Position numbers and translations under genes: made by a program. Positions 7,847-17,130 of a stretch of DNA of 64,000 nt are shown here, piece after piece. Positions within the stretch are counted from its first letter, which is position 1. The number at the start of each line of letters is the position of its first letter. Origin of the DNA: Azospirillum oleiclasticum (GTDB lineage Bacteria > Pseudomonadota > Alphaproteobacteria > Azospirillales > Azospirillaceae). Under the pieces are notes generated by a model. The model was not told where the DNA came from. It made no database searches and saw only the letters and a list, made by a program, of their open reading frames with translations. Where the stretch lies: assembly GCF_013423485.1 (NCBI RefSeq), contig NZ_JABFFR010000017.1, positions 62,001 through 126,000 on the forward strand, read 5' to 3'.

Positions 7847-9853
7847 TCAGGGCTGGCCGGAGCGCGGGCCGTTACGGCCGAGCAGCCAGATGAGATAGGG
7901 GCCGGCGAGGAGCGCTGCGAACAGTCCGAGCGGCAGTTGATAGGGGAAGGATACGGTTCGCGCCAGCCAGTCCGATACCACCATCAGACCGATGCCGATC
8001 AGGACGGCACCCGCACCCTGCGTCCGCGCCCGGCCCAACCCCGCAAGGCGGGCGAGGTGGGGGGCGATCAGCCCGACGAAGCTCAACGGTCCGACGAACA
8101 GCGCCGCCGCCGCCGTGAGCACGCCGGCATACAGCACCAGGGCGATCCGGCAGCGCCGAACCGGCAGCCCGATCGACCGCGCCGTCACGTCGCCGAGCGG
8201 CAGGATCTCCAGCCACCGGGACGCCAGCGGCAGCGCCGTCAGCAGCACGGCTGCCGTCACGGCGCAGAACCAGGCGTCGGCCGGGGTGGCGTCATTGGTC
8301 GACCCGCTGAGCCAGCGCAGCAGGGCGAAGGCCTGCGGCGTGCCGGTGGCGATGACGGCGGTCAGCACGGCGCTGCACAGGGCGCCCATGGCGATGCCGG
8401 CCAGCAGCAGCCGCTCCGGCCCGAAGCCGCTGCGCAGCGACAGGGCCAGCATGGCCCCGAGCACGACCACCGCCCCGGCCGCCGAGCCGGCGACCTGAAG
8501 CCCGATGCCGGAACCCGCGGTCAGGAACAGGACCGCGGTCAGTCCGACCCCCGCCCCGGTTCCCACGCCCAGGATCTCCGGGCTGGCCAGCGGGTTGGCG
8601 GTGACCCGCTGGAGCACCATGCCGGCGGCCGCCAACATCGCCCCGGCCGCCGCCGCCACGGCCACCCGTGGACCGCGCCAATCGAGAAGCCGGGAGAAGA
8701 GTTTTCCGGTCGATAGGGTCCAACCCTCCGGCCCGTAACCGACGGTCAGGGCCAGCGCCACCGCGATGGCGGCGATCAGGGCGAACGCGCCGACCAGCCG
8801 GCCGGGCCGCCGGCTGCGGCGCGACGGTGACGGGCGGCGGTCGAGCGACGGCCATTCGAACATGCGCAGGCGTGGAAGCAGCCACAGCAGCAGCGGCCCG
8901 CCCAGCAGCGCGGTGGCCGCGCCCGTCGGCACCCGCTCCCCATCGATCCCGGCCATCAGTTGCACGAGCCCGTCGGTCAGCCACAGCAGCACGGCGCCGA
9001 TCAGCGGCGCCGCGACCAGCTTGTGCGCCTGGGTGCGGGCGCCGCTGAGATGGGCCAGCGCCGGGGCGGCCAGACCGACGAAACCGATCACCCCGACCTC
9101 CGCCGTCACGCTGGCCGCCAGCCAGACCGCGACGCCGATGACGCCGAAGCGCGTCAGGTTCAGGGCGACGCCGAGGCTGCGGGCGCTGGCGTCGTCGAGC
9201 CCGAGGATGGACAGCGGCCGTGACAGCAGCACGGCGGCGGCGATACCCGCCACCAGCCTTACGGCGATGGTCAGCGCCGGCTCCCAGCTCTGCTGCGCCA
9301 TCGCCCCGCCACCCCAGATGAAGATCGAGAACAGGTATTCGCCGTTCGCGAGGATCAGCGCCGCGCTGGCCATGGTGGCGGTCAGCGCCACCATCATGCC
9401 GGCCAACACCACGGCGACCGGCTCAAGCCCGCGCCGCCACGTGAGGGCAAGGATGAGGCCGACCGCCGCCAGCCCGCCGGCCAGCGCCACCCCCTCCCGC
9501 GCGTGGTCCATCAGCGCCGGGGCGTGGATCAGCGCCACGGTCATGGCGAGCTGGGCACCGGCGGACACGCCGAGCGTCGAGGGTTCGGCCAGCGGGTTGC
9601 GCAGGACGCGCTGCAGCAGCAGACCCGACAGCCCGAGGGCCGCCCCGCCGACCAGCGCCACCGCGATGCGCGGAAGCACGCTGTGGTACAGGATGATGCC
9701 GTCGAGCGGAGCCGTCCCGGGTCGAGGGGAAACACCGGCGACGAGATGCCCGGTGACCTGGAAGGCGGACAGGCAGGCGGCGGCCAGCGCGAGACCGCCC
9801 CACAGGAGCGCCGGGTTCGTCGGCATCCGGTTGATGTGGACAGGCTCAGCCAT
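7847..9853 (-). CDS. fhuB: Double-length FecCD/FhuB-type siderophore ABC permease
   Basis: A 668-residue inner-membrane permease made of two fused FecCD units, each with about ten hydrophobic segments, as in E. coli FhuB (about 660 residues). The repeated element G-x-x-L-Q-x-x-x-x-N-P-L-A-x-P appears twice, as LQRVLRNPLAEPSTLGV and LQRVTANPLASPEILGV, which marks the internal duplication. The frame is open upstream, but the ATG at 9853 has a strong AGGAGG and overlaps the fhuD stop by 8 bases. With FhuD and FhuC it forms a complete importer for ferric hydroxamate-type siderophores. The symbol is by architecture; the ligand is inferred. Confidence 0.88.
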   Translation of the reverse strand: MAEPVHINRMPTNPALLWGGLALAAACLSAFQVTGHLVAGVSPRPGTAPLDGIILYHSVLPRIAVALVGGAALGLSGLLLQRVLRNPLAEPSTLGVSAGAQLAMTVALIHAPALMDHAREGVALAGGLAAVGLILALTWRRGLEPVAVVLAGMMVALTATMASAALILANGEYLFSIFIWGGGAMAQQSWEPALTIAVRLVAGIAAAVLLSRPLSILGLDDASARSLGVALNLTRFGVIGVAVWLAASVTAEVGVIGFVGLAAPALAHLSGARTQAHKLVAAPLIGAVLLWLTDGLVQLMAGIDGERVPTGAATALLGGPLLLWLLPRLRMFEWPSLDRRPSPSRRSRRPGRLVGAFALIAAIAVALALTVGYGPEGWTLSTGKLFSRLLDWRGPRVAVAAAAGAMLAAAGMVLQRVTANPLASPEILGVGTGAGVGLTAVLFLTAGSGIGLQVAGSAAGAVVVLGAMLALSLRSGFGPERLLLAGIAMGALCSAVLTAVIATGTPQAFALLRWLSGSTNDATPADAWFCAVTAAVLLTALPLASRWLEILPLGDVTARSIGLPVRRCRIALVLYAGVLTAAAALFVGPLSFVGLIAPHLARLAGLGRARTQGAGAVLIGIGLMVVSDWLARTVSFPYQLPLGLFAALLAGPYLIWLLGRNGPRSGQP

Positions 9854-10748
9854 GCCGGCGCCCCTCCTGCCGGAGCAGGGCGGCGGAGACGAGGCGGGCA
9901 AAGCGCAGGGCGGCCGGAAGCGCGCCGAAATGGTTGACCGGCCCGATCGTGCTCACCCGCTTCTCACGCACCGTCGGCAGCGCCTGCCACAGGGCGCTGT
10001 CGGCGAGCGCGCGGGTCACGGCGACCGGGATCGGCGGAACGACGATGAGCGCGGCATCGGGCAGACGGGCCAGCGCCTCGATGCCGAGGGGCGCCGCCGC
10101 GCTGTAGCTCGATTCCGTCGCCCACGCGTTCTCGATGCCGAGCCGGCGCAGCACCTCGCCGAACATGCTGTCGCCACCGAAGGCACGGAAATGGCGGGCG
10201 TCTCCGAAGTTGATCGCCAGGACCGGCCGGCGGGCGACACCACGCAGGCCGTCGCGCAGCCGTGCGATGCCCGCACCGGTCGCGGCGACGACAGCCCGTG
10301 CCTCCGCCTCCCGACCGAGCAGCCGCCCGAGCGTCAGCGTGACCTCCTCGGCGACCGGGTAGGGCCGCAAGCCCGGTTGGTAGACGGACAGCGACAGGGT
10401 TTCCGCCACACGTTCCAGGTTGCGCCTTTGGACCTCGTAATAGTTCGAGGTGAGGATGAGGTCGGGCTCCGCGAGGGTCAGCGCCTCGTAGTTCGGTGTC
10501 CCGCGCAGGCCGATGTCGATCACCCGGTCGGGCACCGCGGGCTCGACGACCGTCTTGCGGAACTGGATCAGTTCGGTGGCGGCAACGGGCACCACCCCCA
10601 GCGCCAGCACGGTTTCCAGCGCCGCCCAGTCGATGGCGGCGATCCGGCGCGGCCGAACCGGCGGCACCGCGCGGGCCGGCCGGGACAGCGAAACCAACCC
10701 CGCCGCGAGCGCCAGCGCATGGCGCCGCGTTACCGTCAACGGCCCCAT
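9846..10748 (-). CDS. fhuD: Periplasmic iron-siderophore binding protein (FhuD-like)
   Basis: A 300-residue periplasmic binding protein. The N-terminus has a twin arginine (VTRRHALALAAGLVSLS) and an ARA cleavage region, so Tat export is possible, as for E. coli FhuD. The body shows the class III binding-protein pattern: RRIAAIDWAALETVLALG, then EPDLILTSNYYEV, and a C-terminal half ending near VREKRVSTIG. It starts at the ATG inside TGATG, sharing one base with the fhuC stop, so the frame extending further upstream is a shadow of fhuC. It should carry ferri-siderophore from the receptor to the FhuB permease. Confidence 0.82.
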   Translation of the reverse strand: MGPLTVTRRHALALAAGLVSLSRPARAVPPVRPRRIAAIDWAALETVLALGVVPVAATELIQFRKTVVEPAVPDRVIDIGLRGTPNYEALTLAEPDLILTSNYYEVQRRNLERVAETLSLSVYQPGLRPYPVAEEVTLTLGRLLGREAEARAVVAATGAGIARLRDGLRGVARRPVLAINFGDARHFRAFGGDSMFGEVLRRLGIENAWATESSYSAAAPLGIEALARLPDAALIVVPPIPVAVTRALADSALWQALPTVREKRVSTIGPVNHFGALPAALRFARLVSAALLRQEGRRHG

Positions 10749-11551
10749 CACAGGACGTAGCCGATCGGCTCGCCCGTGCCGGGGTGCGGCACGATGCCCA
10801 TGGCGACGTGGTAGATGGCCTCCAGCGTCTCGCTGGTCATGATGGCGGCGGGGGCTCCCTGCGCGATCAGCGTGCCGCCGCGCATCGCCAGAATCTCGTC
10901 GCACACGCGGGCGGCCATGTTGATGTCGTGCAGCACGATGACGGCGCCGATCCCGCGGGCGTGCCCGAGCCGGCGCACCAACCCCAGCATCTCGACCTGG
11001 CTGGCGATGTCGAGCGCCGAGGTCGGCTCGTCGAGCAACAGGCAGCGCGTGTCCTGCGCCAACATCATCGCCAGCCAGACGCGCTGCCGCTCGCCACCGG
11101 ACAGGCTGTCCACCAGCCGGTCGGCGAAGGAGTCGAGCCGGGTGTCCGCCATCGCCTCCGCCACCTTGGCGGCGTCCAGCGCACCGAAGCGACCGAGCGC
11201 GCCGTGCCAGGGGAAGCGGCCCAGCGCCACCAGTTCACGCACCGTCATGCCCTCGGCCGGCGGGGTGAACTGCGGCATGTAGGCGACGGAGCGTGCGAAA
11301 TCCCGGTCGCCGATGGACGCGATCCCGGCGCCCAGGCAGCGGATGCTGCCGCCGCTCGGCGGCTGCTGGCGGGCCAGCATGCGGATGAGCGTGCTCTTGC
11401 CCGACCCGTTCGGGCCGACCAGCCCATAGATGCGCCCCTGCTCCAGCCGGAGCGACAGGCCGGACAGGATCGCACGGCCGCCGGCGGAAAACCGCACGGC
11501 GTCGAGCTCGTACAGGGCCGGGTTCTTTGCTGGGCTGCTCATCGTCTGCAT
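10748..11551 (-). CDS. fhuC: Iron-siderophore ABC transporter ATPase (FhuC-like)
   Basis: A 267-residue ATPase of the FepC/FhuC group. Walker A is GPNGSGKST, the signature is LSGGERQR, Walker B is CLLLDEPTSALD, and the H-loop His is in VIVLHDINMA. ALGRFPWHGALGRFG is a typical stretch of iron-siderophore ATPases. Three in-frame starts exist (GTG 11572, ATG 11551, ATG 11542), none with a strong ribosome-binding site. I use 11551. The gene begins 68 bases after the TonB receptor stop and runs directly into fhuD, so receptor, ATPase, binding protein and permease form one transcription unit. Confidence 0.88.
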   Translation of the reverse strand: MQTMSSPAKNPALYELDAVRFSAGGRAILSGLSLRLEQGRIYGLVGPNGSGKSTLIRMLARQQPPSGGSIRCLGAGIASIGDRDFARSVAYMPQFTPPAEGMTVRELVALGRFPWHGALGRFGALDAAKVAEAMADTRLDSFADRLVDSLSGGERQRVWLAMMLAQDTRCLLLDEPTSALDIASQVEMLGLVRRLGHARGIGAVIVLHDINMAARVCDEILAMRGGTLIAQGAPAAIMTSETLEAIYHVAMGIVPHPGTGEPIGYVL

Positions 11552-11619
11552 GGTCCGGAACACAGGATGCACCGGCCGGAACCGCCGCGGAAACGGTCCA
11601 GGCCGGACGCGGGGTCGGC

Positions 11620-13773
11620 CTACCAGCTCATGTTCACGGTCAACAAAGCGGTTCGCGCCTCCGCATAGCCGCAGGAGAACTGCGTCTGGCAGCTCGCCAC
11701 ATACTCCTTGTCGAACAGGTTGGTGACCGACAGGTTGACGCCCCAGTTGTCGCGCGTGTAGCCGACCCGCGCGTCGAACACGGTGGCCGAGGGGACCTTG
11801 AGCGTGTTCTCGTTGTCGGCCCAGGACGAGCCGATATAGCGCACGCCGCCACCGACCGACACGCCGTCGAGCGCCGTACCCCGGAAGCTGTAGTCGAGGA
11901 AGGCCGAGGCCTGGGTCTCCGGCACGATGTAGGGCGACTTGCCGATCACCGCCGGGTTGGCGTCCTTCTTGATCTCGATGTCCATCGTCGTGAAGGAGGC
12001 GGTCGCCTTCAGGTTCTCGGTGATGTTCGCCTTGGCCTCCAGCTCGATGCCGCGGGAGTTGACCTCGCCGAGCTGGGTTTCGGCGTTGAAGGCGCCGGTC
12101 ACCACATTCCGGCGGGTCAGGTCGAACAGGGCGGCGGTGAACAGGCCGTCCATCCAGCGCGGGCGGTACTTGACGCCGGCCTCGTACTGGTGGCCGCTTT
12201 CCGGCTTGAACACCCCGGCCACCGGCGAGGAGCCCAGCACCGGGTTGAAGAAGGTCGAGACGCTGGCGTAGGGGGTCAGGCCGTTTGCGAACTCGTAGGC
12301 GAGGCCGGCGCGGCCGCTGAGCTTGCGGTCGGTGCCGTCGTAGGCCGGCGTCCCGTCGGCGTAGGTGGTGGCCGTGTCATGACGACCGCTCAACGTCAGC
12401 AGGAAACCCTGGCCGAACTTCATCTGGTCCTGAAGATAGACGCCGAGCTGACGCATCGTCAGCTCCTGGTCGATGTAGGCGAAGCGCGGACCTTGCGGCG
12501 CACCGTAGACCGGGTTGGTGGCGCTGACCGGCGTCGCCGAGCCGGAGAGCTGCACCTGATCCATGGTGAAGTGTTTGTAGTCGATGCCCGCCAGCAGCGT
12601 GTGCGCCACCGGGCCGGTCGTCACCTTGGTTTCGAGCTGGTTGTCGACCAGGAAGCTGCGGACGGTTGTCTTGTGCTCGAAGTTGATGCGCGACAACAGG
12701 TTGTCGGGATCGGTCGGAACCGCCGAGAAGGCGTTGTAGCCGTAGGGGTAGACCGAGACCTCGTGGACCCTGCTGTAGCCGAAGCGTGCATTCTGACGGA
12801 AAGTCATGTCGTTGTCGAAACGGTGCTCGAACTCGTACCCAAGCGAGACTTGCCGGCGCCTGTACTTGTCGATGCCCGGCTCGGTGAAGTTGGCCTCGCG
12901 GTCGATGCGGCCGAACGACGCGTCGACCACCGTGCCGACATAGGGCAGGAAGGCGCCGCCATTGTGCGTCTCGTCGATGTCGGTGTAGTTGGTCAGCACC
13001 GTCAGGGTGTTGCGGTCGTTGGGCGCCCACCGGAAGCTGGGTGAGATGGTGCCGCGGAAGCCGTCCGCGAAGTCGGTGTAGGTGTCGCCGCCGGCGATGC
13101 GGCCGGTGAGCCGGTAGCTCAACGTCTCGTTGAACGCGTCGCTGTAGTCGAGACCCAGGTGGGCCGTGCCGTGCTCGTTGATGCCGGTCTCGATGGTGTG
13201 GACCGGCGCCCCACCCGGCCGTTTGGTGACGTAGTTCACCAGACCGCCGGGGTTGCTGCCGCCGTACAGCACGGAGGATGCGCCGCGCAGGACCTCGATC
13301 CGCTCCAGATTGTAGCTGTCCACGAACTGACCGCCGAAGCCGTAGGCGTAGAGCTGCAACCCGTCCTGATAAACGCCGGTCTGCGTCGCCTGGAAGCCGC
13401 GGATGAACATCCAGTTGGTGTCGCTGTCCGGACCGAAGGGCTGGCTGAAAACGCCGGGGGTGTAGCGCAGCGCCTCGTCCACCTTCTGCGCACCGAGATC
13501 GTCCATTTCCTCGCGGCCGATCACCGACACCGACTGCGGGATCGCCTCCACCGGCCTGTCCGTCTTCGATCCGGTCGCCGAGCGGGCCGGCACATAACCG
13601 CGCACCGGGCTTGTCGTGGTGTCGGGCGTCCGTTGCCCCTCAACCGTCACCGGGTCGAGGACGACCGCCGGAGCCGCGCCCTGCGCGTGGGCGGATGCCG
13701 GCAACAACAACCCGGCAACCGCCGTGCCGCTCAGGAGAAGGCGGGTCAGACGCGATTTCCCAATAAGTATCAT
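11620..13773 (-). CDS. TonB-dependent siderophore receptor (FhuA/FpvA type)
   Basis: A 717-residue outer-membrane receptor. It has a signal peptide (LLLSGTAVAGLLLPASAHAQ), a TonB-box-like segment near VLDPVTVEG, and a plug with PVEAIPQSVSVI and LERIEVLRGASSVLYGGSNP, the pattern of the ferric-siderophore receptor subfamily. The rest is a 22-strand barrel ending LLTVNMSW with the terminal aromatic residue needed for BAM assembly. The frame extends upstream, but the ATG at 13773 starts the signal peptide and has AAAGG about 11 bases before it. It lies downstream of an AraC regulator and upstream of FhuCDB. A hydroxamate or other foreign siderophore is the likely ligand. Confidence 0.9.
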   Translation of the reverse strand: MILIGKSRLTRLLLSGTAVAGLLLPASAHAQGAAPAVVLDPVTVEGQRTPDTTTSPVRGYVPARSATGSKTDRPVEAIPQSVSVIGREEMDDLGAQKVDEALRYTPGVFSQPFGPDSDTNWMFIRGFQATQTGVYQDGLQLYAYGFGGQFVDSYNLERIEVLRGASSVLYGGSNPGGLVNYVTKRPGGAPVHTIETGINEHGTAHLGLDYSDAFNETLSYRLTGRIAGGDTYTDFADGFRGTISPSFRWAPNDRNTLTVLTNYTDIDETHNGGAFLPYVGTVVDASFGRIDREANFTEPGIDKYRRRQVSLGYEFEHRFDNDMTFRQNARFGYSRVHEVSVYPYGYNAFSAVPTDPDNLLSRINFEHKTTVRSFLVDNQLETKVTTGPVAHTLLAGIDYKHFTMDQVQLSGSATPVSATNPVYGAPQGPRFAYIDQELTMRQLGVYLQDQMKFGQGFLLTLSGRHDTATTYADGTPAYDGTDRKLSGRAGLAYEFANGLTPYASVSTFFNPVLGSSPVAGVFKPESGHQYEAGVKYRPRWMDGLFTAALFDLTRRNVVTGAFNAETQLGEVNSRGIELEAKANITENLKATASFTTMDIEIKKDANPAVIGKSPYIVPETQASAFLDYSFRGTALDGVSVGGGVRYIGSSWADNENTLKVPSATVFDARVGYTRDNWGVNLSVTNLFDKEYVASCQTQFSCGYAEARTALLTVNMSW

Positions 13774-13850
13774 GGCGGTATGGACCTTTGTCACTGTGCA
13801 CCACCGGCAAACCGGCTTCGGAGGAAGCCGCACCGATACCGTTTGGAGCT

Positions 13851-13865
13851 TGCAAATGATTAGCA
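13851..13865 (-). promoter_or_regulatory. Fur-box-like palindrome upstream of the TonB receptor
   Basis: TGCAAATGATTAGCA is an imperfect 7-1-7 palindrome 78 bases upstream of the receptor start. Compared with the 7-1-7 Fur consensus TGATAATNATTATCA it keeps the central AAT/ATT pairs but has TGC/GCA ends, so another iron regulator could be involved. A related TGC...GCA 15-mer lies upstream of the AraC gene at 14893. Confidence 0.45.
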
Positions 13866-13952
13866 GATGCACAGTGAGGCTGGATTGAACGCTCTTTCGG
13901 CGGCTTGGACGATCTTTCGAAAATCGACCGGGCCCAGGGGAACCGCCGTGCC

Positions 13953-14852
13953 TCAGCCGGTAAGCTCCCGCATCCACGCGGCTGGTGTCGTGCCGACGAG
14001 CTGCCGGAACACGCGAGTCAGATGCGCCTGATCGGAGAAGCCGGCCGCGGCTGCCACACCCGCCAACGTCATGCCCGAGGTGGCGAGAAGGGTCTTGGCC
14101 CGCTCGACCCGCGCCCGCATCTGCCATTTGTAGGGCGGCACCCCGGTGGATGCCTTGAAGGCGGAACAGAAATAGGTGGTGGACAACCCGGTGAGTTCCG
14201 CGAGCTCGCAGAGGCGGATCGGCCGGGTGCAGTTCTCCTCGATGTAGTCGACCACCCGGCGCAGCTGGCCCGGCGAAAGCCCGGTCCGCCGCGCATCCGT
14301 CCGGGGTCCCGCCTGCGCAAGGCCGACGAACAGCGCGGCCATCAGGCTCTCGCCGTAGAGATCATGCAGGTTGCCCGAAGGCCCGCATTCCGCCGCGATC
14401 AGCCGCGCCACGGCCAGCAGGCGGTTGTCCGAGAACTTCAGCCGCGGCGTGTCCATGCCCCGAAGGTCCAGGTCCTCCATGAACCGGCCGCCGAGGACGG
14501 ACATGTCGAAGTGCAGGTCGAGATGGGTGAGACGGCGGAGGTTCTCCGTCCGCGACCATACCCGCAGACCGGCCGGCACGTAGCTGAGCGGCTCGCGCCG
14601 GCTGAGCCGGTCGCCCTCGCCGCGGCCGGGCGATGCGGTCACGTGCAGGCCACCCTCCCCCACCTGATCAAGGACGACGACGAGGCGGGGAGCCTGCGAC
14701 ACATACTCCCCCCGCGCCTCGCGCTCGCAGGCGACGCTCCACACGTCCGCGATCATGCCGTTCCAGGCGCGCCACTGGAGATCACCGAGGATGGTGATGC
14801 CTTCCGTGCTGCTTTCCATTCTGGGATGAAACGGCATTGATGGCGCGATCAT
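13953..14852 (-). CDS. AraC-family transcriptional regulator of the iron-uptake operon
   Basis: A 299-residue regulator. The last 100 residues form the double helix-turn-helix of AraC proteins: LCELAELTGLSTTYFCSAFK is the first HTH and TLAGVAAAAGFSDQAHLTRVF the second, followed by FRQLVGTTPAAW. The N-terminal 190 residues are the ligand-sensing part. The ATG at 14852 has AAGGAAGGG upstream. The gene ends 179 bases before the TonB receptor gene and points the same way, so it probably activates receptor-FhuCDB expression in response to the ferric siderophore, as PchR- and AlcR-like proteins do. No operator was identified with certainty. Confidence 0.85.
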   Translation of the reverse strand: MIAPSMPFHPRMESSTEGITILGDLQWRAWNGMIADVWSVACEREARGEYVSQAPRLVVVLDQVGEGGLHVTASPGRGEGDRLSRREPLSYVPAGLRVWSRTENLRRLTHLDLHFDMSVLGGRFMEDLDLRGMDTPRLKFSDNRLLAVARLIAAECGPSGNLHDLYGESLMAALFVGLAQAGPRTDARRTGLSPGQLRRVVDYIEENCTRPIRLCELAELTGLSTTYFCSAFKASTGVPPYKWQMRARVERAKTLLATSGMTLAGVAAAAGFSDQAHLTRVFRQLVGTTPAAWMRELTG

Positions 14853-14892
14853 CGAACCCTTCCTTGCGCCGAACGCTAGCTCACAAGTTCAT

Positions 14893-14907
14893 TGCGAACA
14901 AGTCGCA
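14893..14907. promoter_or_regulatory. TGC...GCA palindrome upstream of the AraC gene
   Basis: TGCGAACAAGTCGCA has 5-base arms (TGCGA/TCGCA) around a 5-base centre and lies 41 bases upstream of the AraC start. It has the same TGC-N9-GCA frame as the site at 13851, so both may bind the same iron-responsive regulator. This rests on two sites only. Confidence 0.3.
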
Positions 14908-15203
14908 TTCTTAGTCATTCTGCCCCTCGATCGGAAACCGGTTCGATAGCACCAGGAGCCGCGTCTTAGCCAACAAATCCCCCGACGCTCTGGGTGGCGG
15001 GTGGCATTCCGCGGGCCTTCAGTGAACCGCGGTTCACCGTCCACATGGCGGAGATCGGAGCGGAGACGGCGCCGCTCTCGATCCGCGGCCGCGAGCTGGG
15101 CCAGAAGGGAGGAGCGGCGGAGGCTGGTGGCGGGGGCTACATAATACCGGCAAGCCAATGAATTGACTTGCCGTATTGCGTTCAAGCGCCACGCTGGCTT
15201 TCA

Positions 15204-15279
15204 CGCGCCCATATGGGCGCGCCGCCGCGGTCGCGGCGGCCGGCGAGCGCTTGAAAAGGTCAGTTCAAGCGCTCGCCGG
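15204..15279. repeat. Cluster of three consecutive palindromes, possible operon terminator
   Basis: The gap between the AraC start (14852) and the end of the five-gene operon (15368) has no convincing gene. It holds an 18-base perfect palindrome CGCGCCCATATGGGCGCG (15204-15221), then arms GCCGCCGCG/CGCGGCGGC with a 2-base loop (15221-15240), then a hairpin with perfect 16-base arms 15240-15255 and 15264-15279 and an 8-base loop. TTCAAGCGC occurs at 15181 and 15264, and inverted at 15247. The last hairpin may end leftward transcription of the operon, although no T-tract follows. Confidence 0.6.
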
Positions 15280-15367
15280 TATAATTCCGCTGAATACAGT
15301 TGCCAGGAAACCCGGGGCGGTTCAGTTCAATCCTGCGACGGCCCAGTTCATCGTCCTGACCTCGGGT

Positions 15368-17128
15368 CTACCCCTGCGGGGGGATAATCAGAACGCCCGG
15401 CTCGAGGACATGTACAGCCTGACCGTTCACATCGACACACGCCGGTTCGAGCAAAGAGAATTCCCCACCTTCTCTCCGATTGAAAATTCCATCAAACAAC
15501 ACCGCCATCATAATGCCATCCGACCTCAAATAATGCACTCTTGCTTTCCACATCGAAGGCGATGGTATAAGATATTTGCCGTTTTGATCGAAATCAATCA
15601 ACCAAAAATAAGTCTCTGTTTGTGGCCCTTGCATTGTATATAGTTGCGGTGCGACTGTGAAGCTGCTTTGCCTTGCTTCGCTGTTGATTAGCTCAACAAC
15701 CTCTGGCTTCCATTTCCTCCGAAAGGATTCGGCATCGCCGACACCGGAGATAACTCTCTGGAAGTCGGTGAGGAAGCCGGTGGGGGGACCCGCGTAAGCC
15801 GATCGGGCACGCTGCCATGCCGGCTCCAGCAGTGCAGCCGGCGGTGGTGGCGGATCTCGCCGCAGCATCTCGGTAATAATCTGTTCGGTGTTGTCCTTGA
15901 TGAGATTGGGAAGGTCGTTGCGAGTAAACGAGGTGATCTTCTGCAGTTCCAAGCTGACCGCCGCCACAACCTCGACAAGGCTGTTCATGCGATCGGTGAG
16001 TGCTTCCTGCGGTTTGTGCCGGAGCTTCGCGCGCGCCGAAGACCATTTCAACCACCAGAGCCTGATGGACAGATACAGTACGGCGAGGGCACACAGGGCA
16101 CTTGCCAGCACCCCGGAAACCGCGACCGCCGGCACATGGCGGGGATCGACACGCGCATTGACGAATGCCTCGATGGACTGCCAAAGGTCACCCGGCGTAT
16201 ACAACCCATCGCCGATCATGGCGATGTCGATCCGGTTCTGCCGATCGCTTCCTCCCGACCATACAACCGCGACCTCGTCGCTATTGAGCAGATCCGCCAA
16301 TGTGTCCGGGTTGAACGCTTTCAAGCGATGCCTAAGCGAACAAGTCGCGTCACTGAACCGCCGGCCGTATTCCGCAAACAAGGACGCATGCGTGGCGGGC
16401 GAGGTCACGAACCAGCGTCCGGAGTTCCGGTCGTACCTGATCGTTCCTCCATTTTTCTGGAATTCATTCAGAACCTCTATGAACGTAGTTGTGAATTCCT
16501 GACAGCCCGCAGGCTGCAACGTGCTTATGGAGATGACCACAGGGCCGCTCGTGACTGGAGGTCCGCTCTCCTGCCCCTTGGCGGCAGCCTCTCCCGGGTT
16601 CGGCGGTGAATCGGCTGCCACGTTTGCGTTGCTAAGGGACGATGTTGGTGACTGCGACCCCCCGGCCCCGGACGGCTGTTGCGCTGTTGCCCCGGCCGAT
16701 ATGTCGTCGAACACGAGTTCGAAACGCGATAGATTGTCCGCGATGGGGATCTTCTTGCTCTTGATGGTCCGGCTATTCAAGAAATCCCGTATGGACTCTG
16801 CATTCAGCGCCGAAAGCCCGTCGATGCGACAAGGTGCCGCCGCCACGCTAGCCTGCAGGTCTTCGATCCGGCTCAGTTGCGCGGGCAGCGTGACGGTCCA
16901 TGGTCTCTGACCGGTCCCCCGCTCAATCCTGCCGCCGTCGGCCACGACCTGTTTCAACACCGCTCCGATCGCGTCGGCAGCCGCCTGGCACTGGGCGCTG
17001 GCTGCCTTCACCTCGAAGAGCGGTTCCGTCACCTTTTCAGCGGCGGCGGCGCCCGCGAGACCCGTCGTCAGCACCAGCGCGCCGATCCACACCCGTGATG
17101 GCAGCGCCGTCCCCAGCCAACAGAGCAT
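15368..17128 (-). CDS. Membrane-anchored protein with duplicated periplasmic domain, fifth gene of the tubulin/Hsp70-like operon
   Basis: A 586-residue protein that I cannot assign to a named family. Residues 12-30 are a signal sequence or first membrane segment. Residues 45-290 should be periplasmic and hold two copies of one domain joined by a low-complexity Ser/Pro/Ala-rich linker (145-200). In copy 1 Cys47, Gly-Gly 65-66, Cys100 and LNS 117-119 line up with Cys209, Gly-Gly 227-228, Cys263 and LNS 281-283 of copy 2, so each copy may hold one disulfide. A membrane helix (VPAVAVSGVLASALCALAVL) follows at 332-358, then a basic stretch and a cytoplasmic region of about 220 residues. The start is uncertain: GTG 17134 forms a GTGA overlap with the upstream stop, and ATG 17128 follows. 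It may couple the periplasm to the cytoplasmic ATPase and tubulin-like partners. Confidence 0.75.
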   Translation of the reverse strand: MLCWLGTALPSRVWIGALVLTTGLAGAAAAEKVTEPLFEVKAASAQCQAAADAIGAVLKQVVADGGRIERGTGQRPWTVTLPAQLSRIEDLQASVAAAPCRIDGLSALNAESIRDFLNSRTIKSKKIPIADNLSRFELVFDDISAGATAQQPSGAGGSQSPTSSLSNANVAADSPPNPGEAAAKGQESGPPVTSGPVVISISTLQPAGCQEFTTTFIEVLNEFQKNGGTIRYDRNSGRWFVTSPATHASLFAEYGRRFSDATCSLRHRLKAFNPDTLADLLNSDEVAVVWSGGSDRQNRIDIAMIGDGLYTPGDLWQSIEAFVNARVDPRHVPAVAVSGVLASALCALAVLYLSIRLWWLKWSSARAKLRHKPQEALTDRMNSLVEVVAAVSLELQKITSFTRNDLPNLIKDNTEQIITEMLRRDPPPPPAALLEPAWQRARSAYAGPPTGFLTDFQRVISGVGDAESFRRKWKPEVVELINSEARQSSFTVAPQLYTMQGPQTETYFWLIDFDQNGKYLIPSPSMWKARVHYLRSDGIMMAVLFDGIFNRREGGEFSLLEPACVDVNGQAVHVLEPGVLIIPPQG

Positions 17129-17130
17129 GT

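Noticed and set aside
14889-15185. 98-codon minus-strand frame in the gap upstream of the AraC gene
   Set aside because: No ribosome-binding site, no family pattern, and it overlaps the region with palindromes and the AraC promoter.
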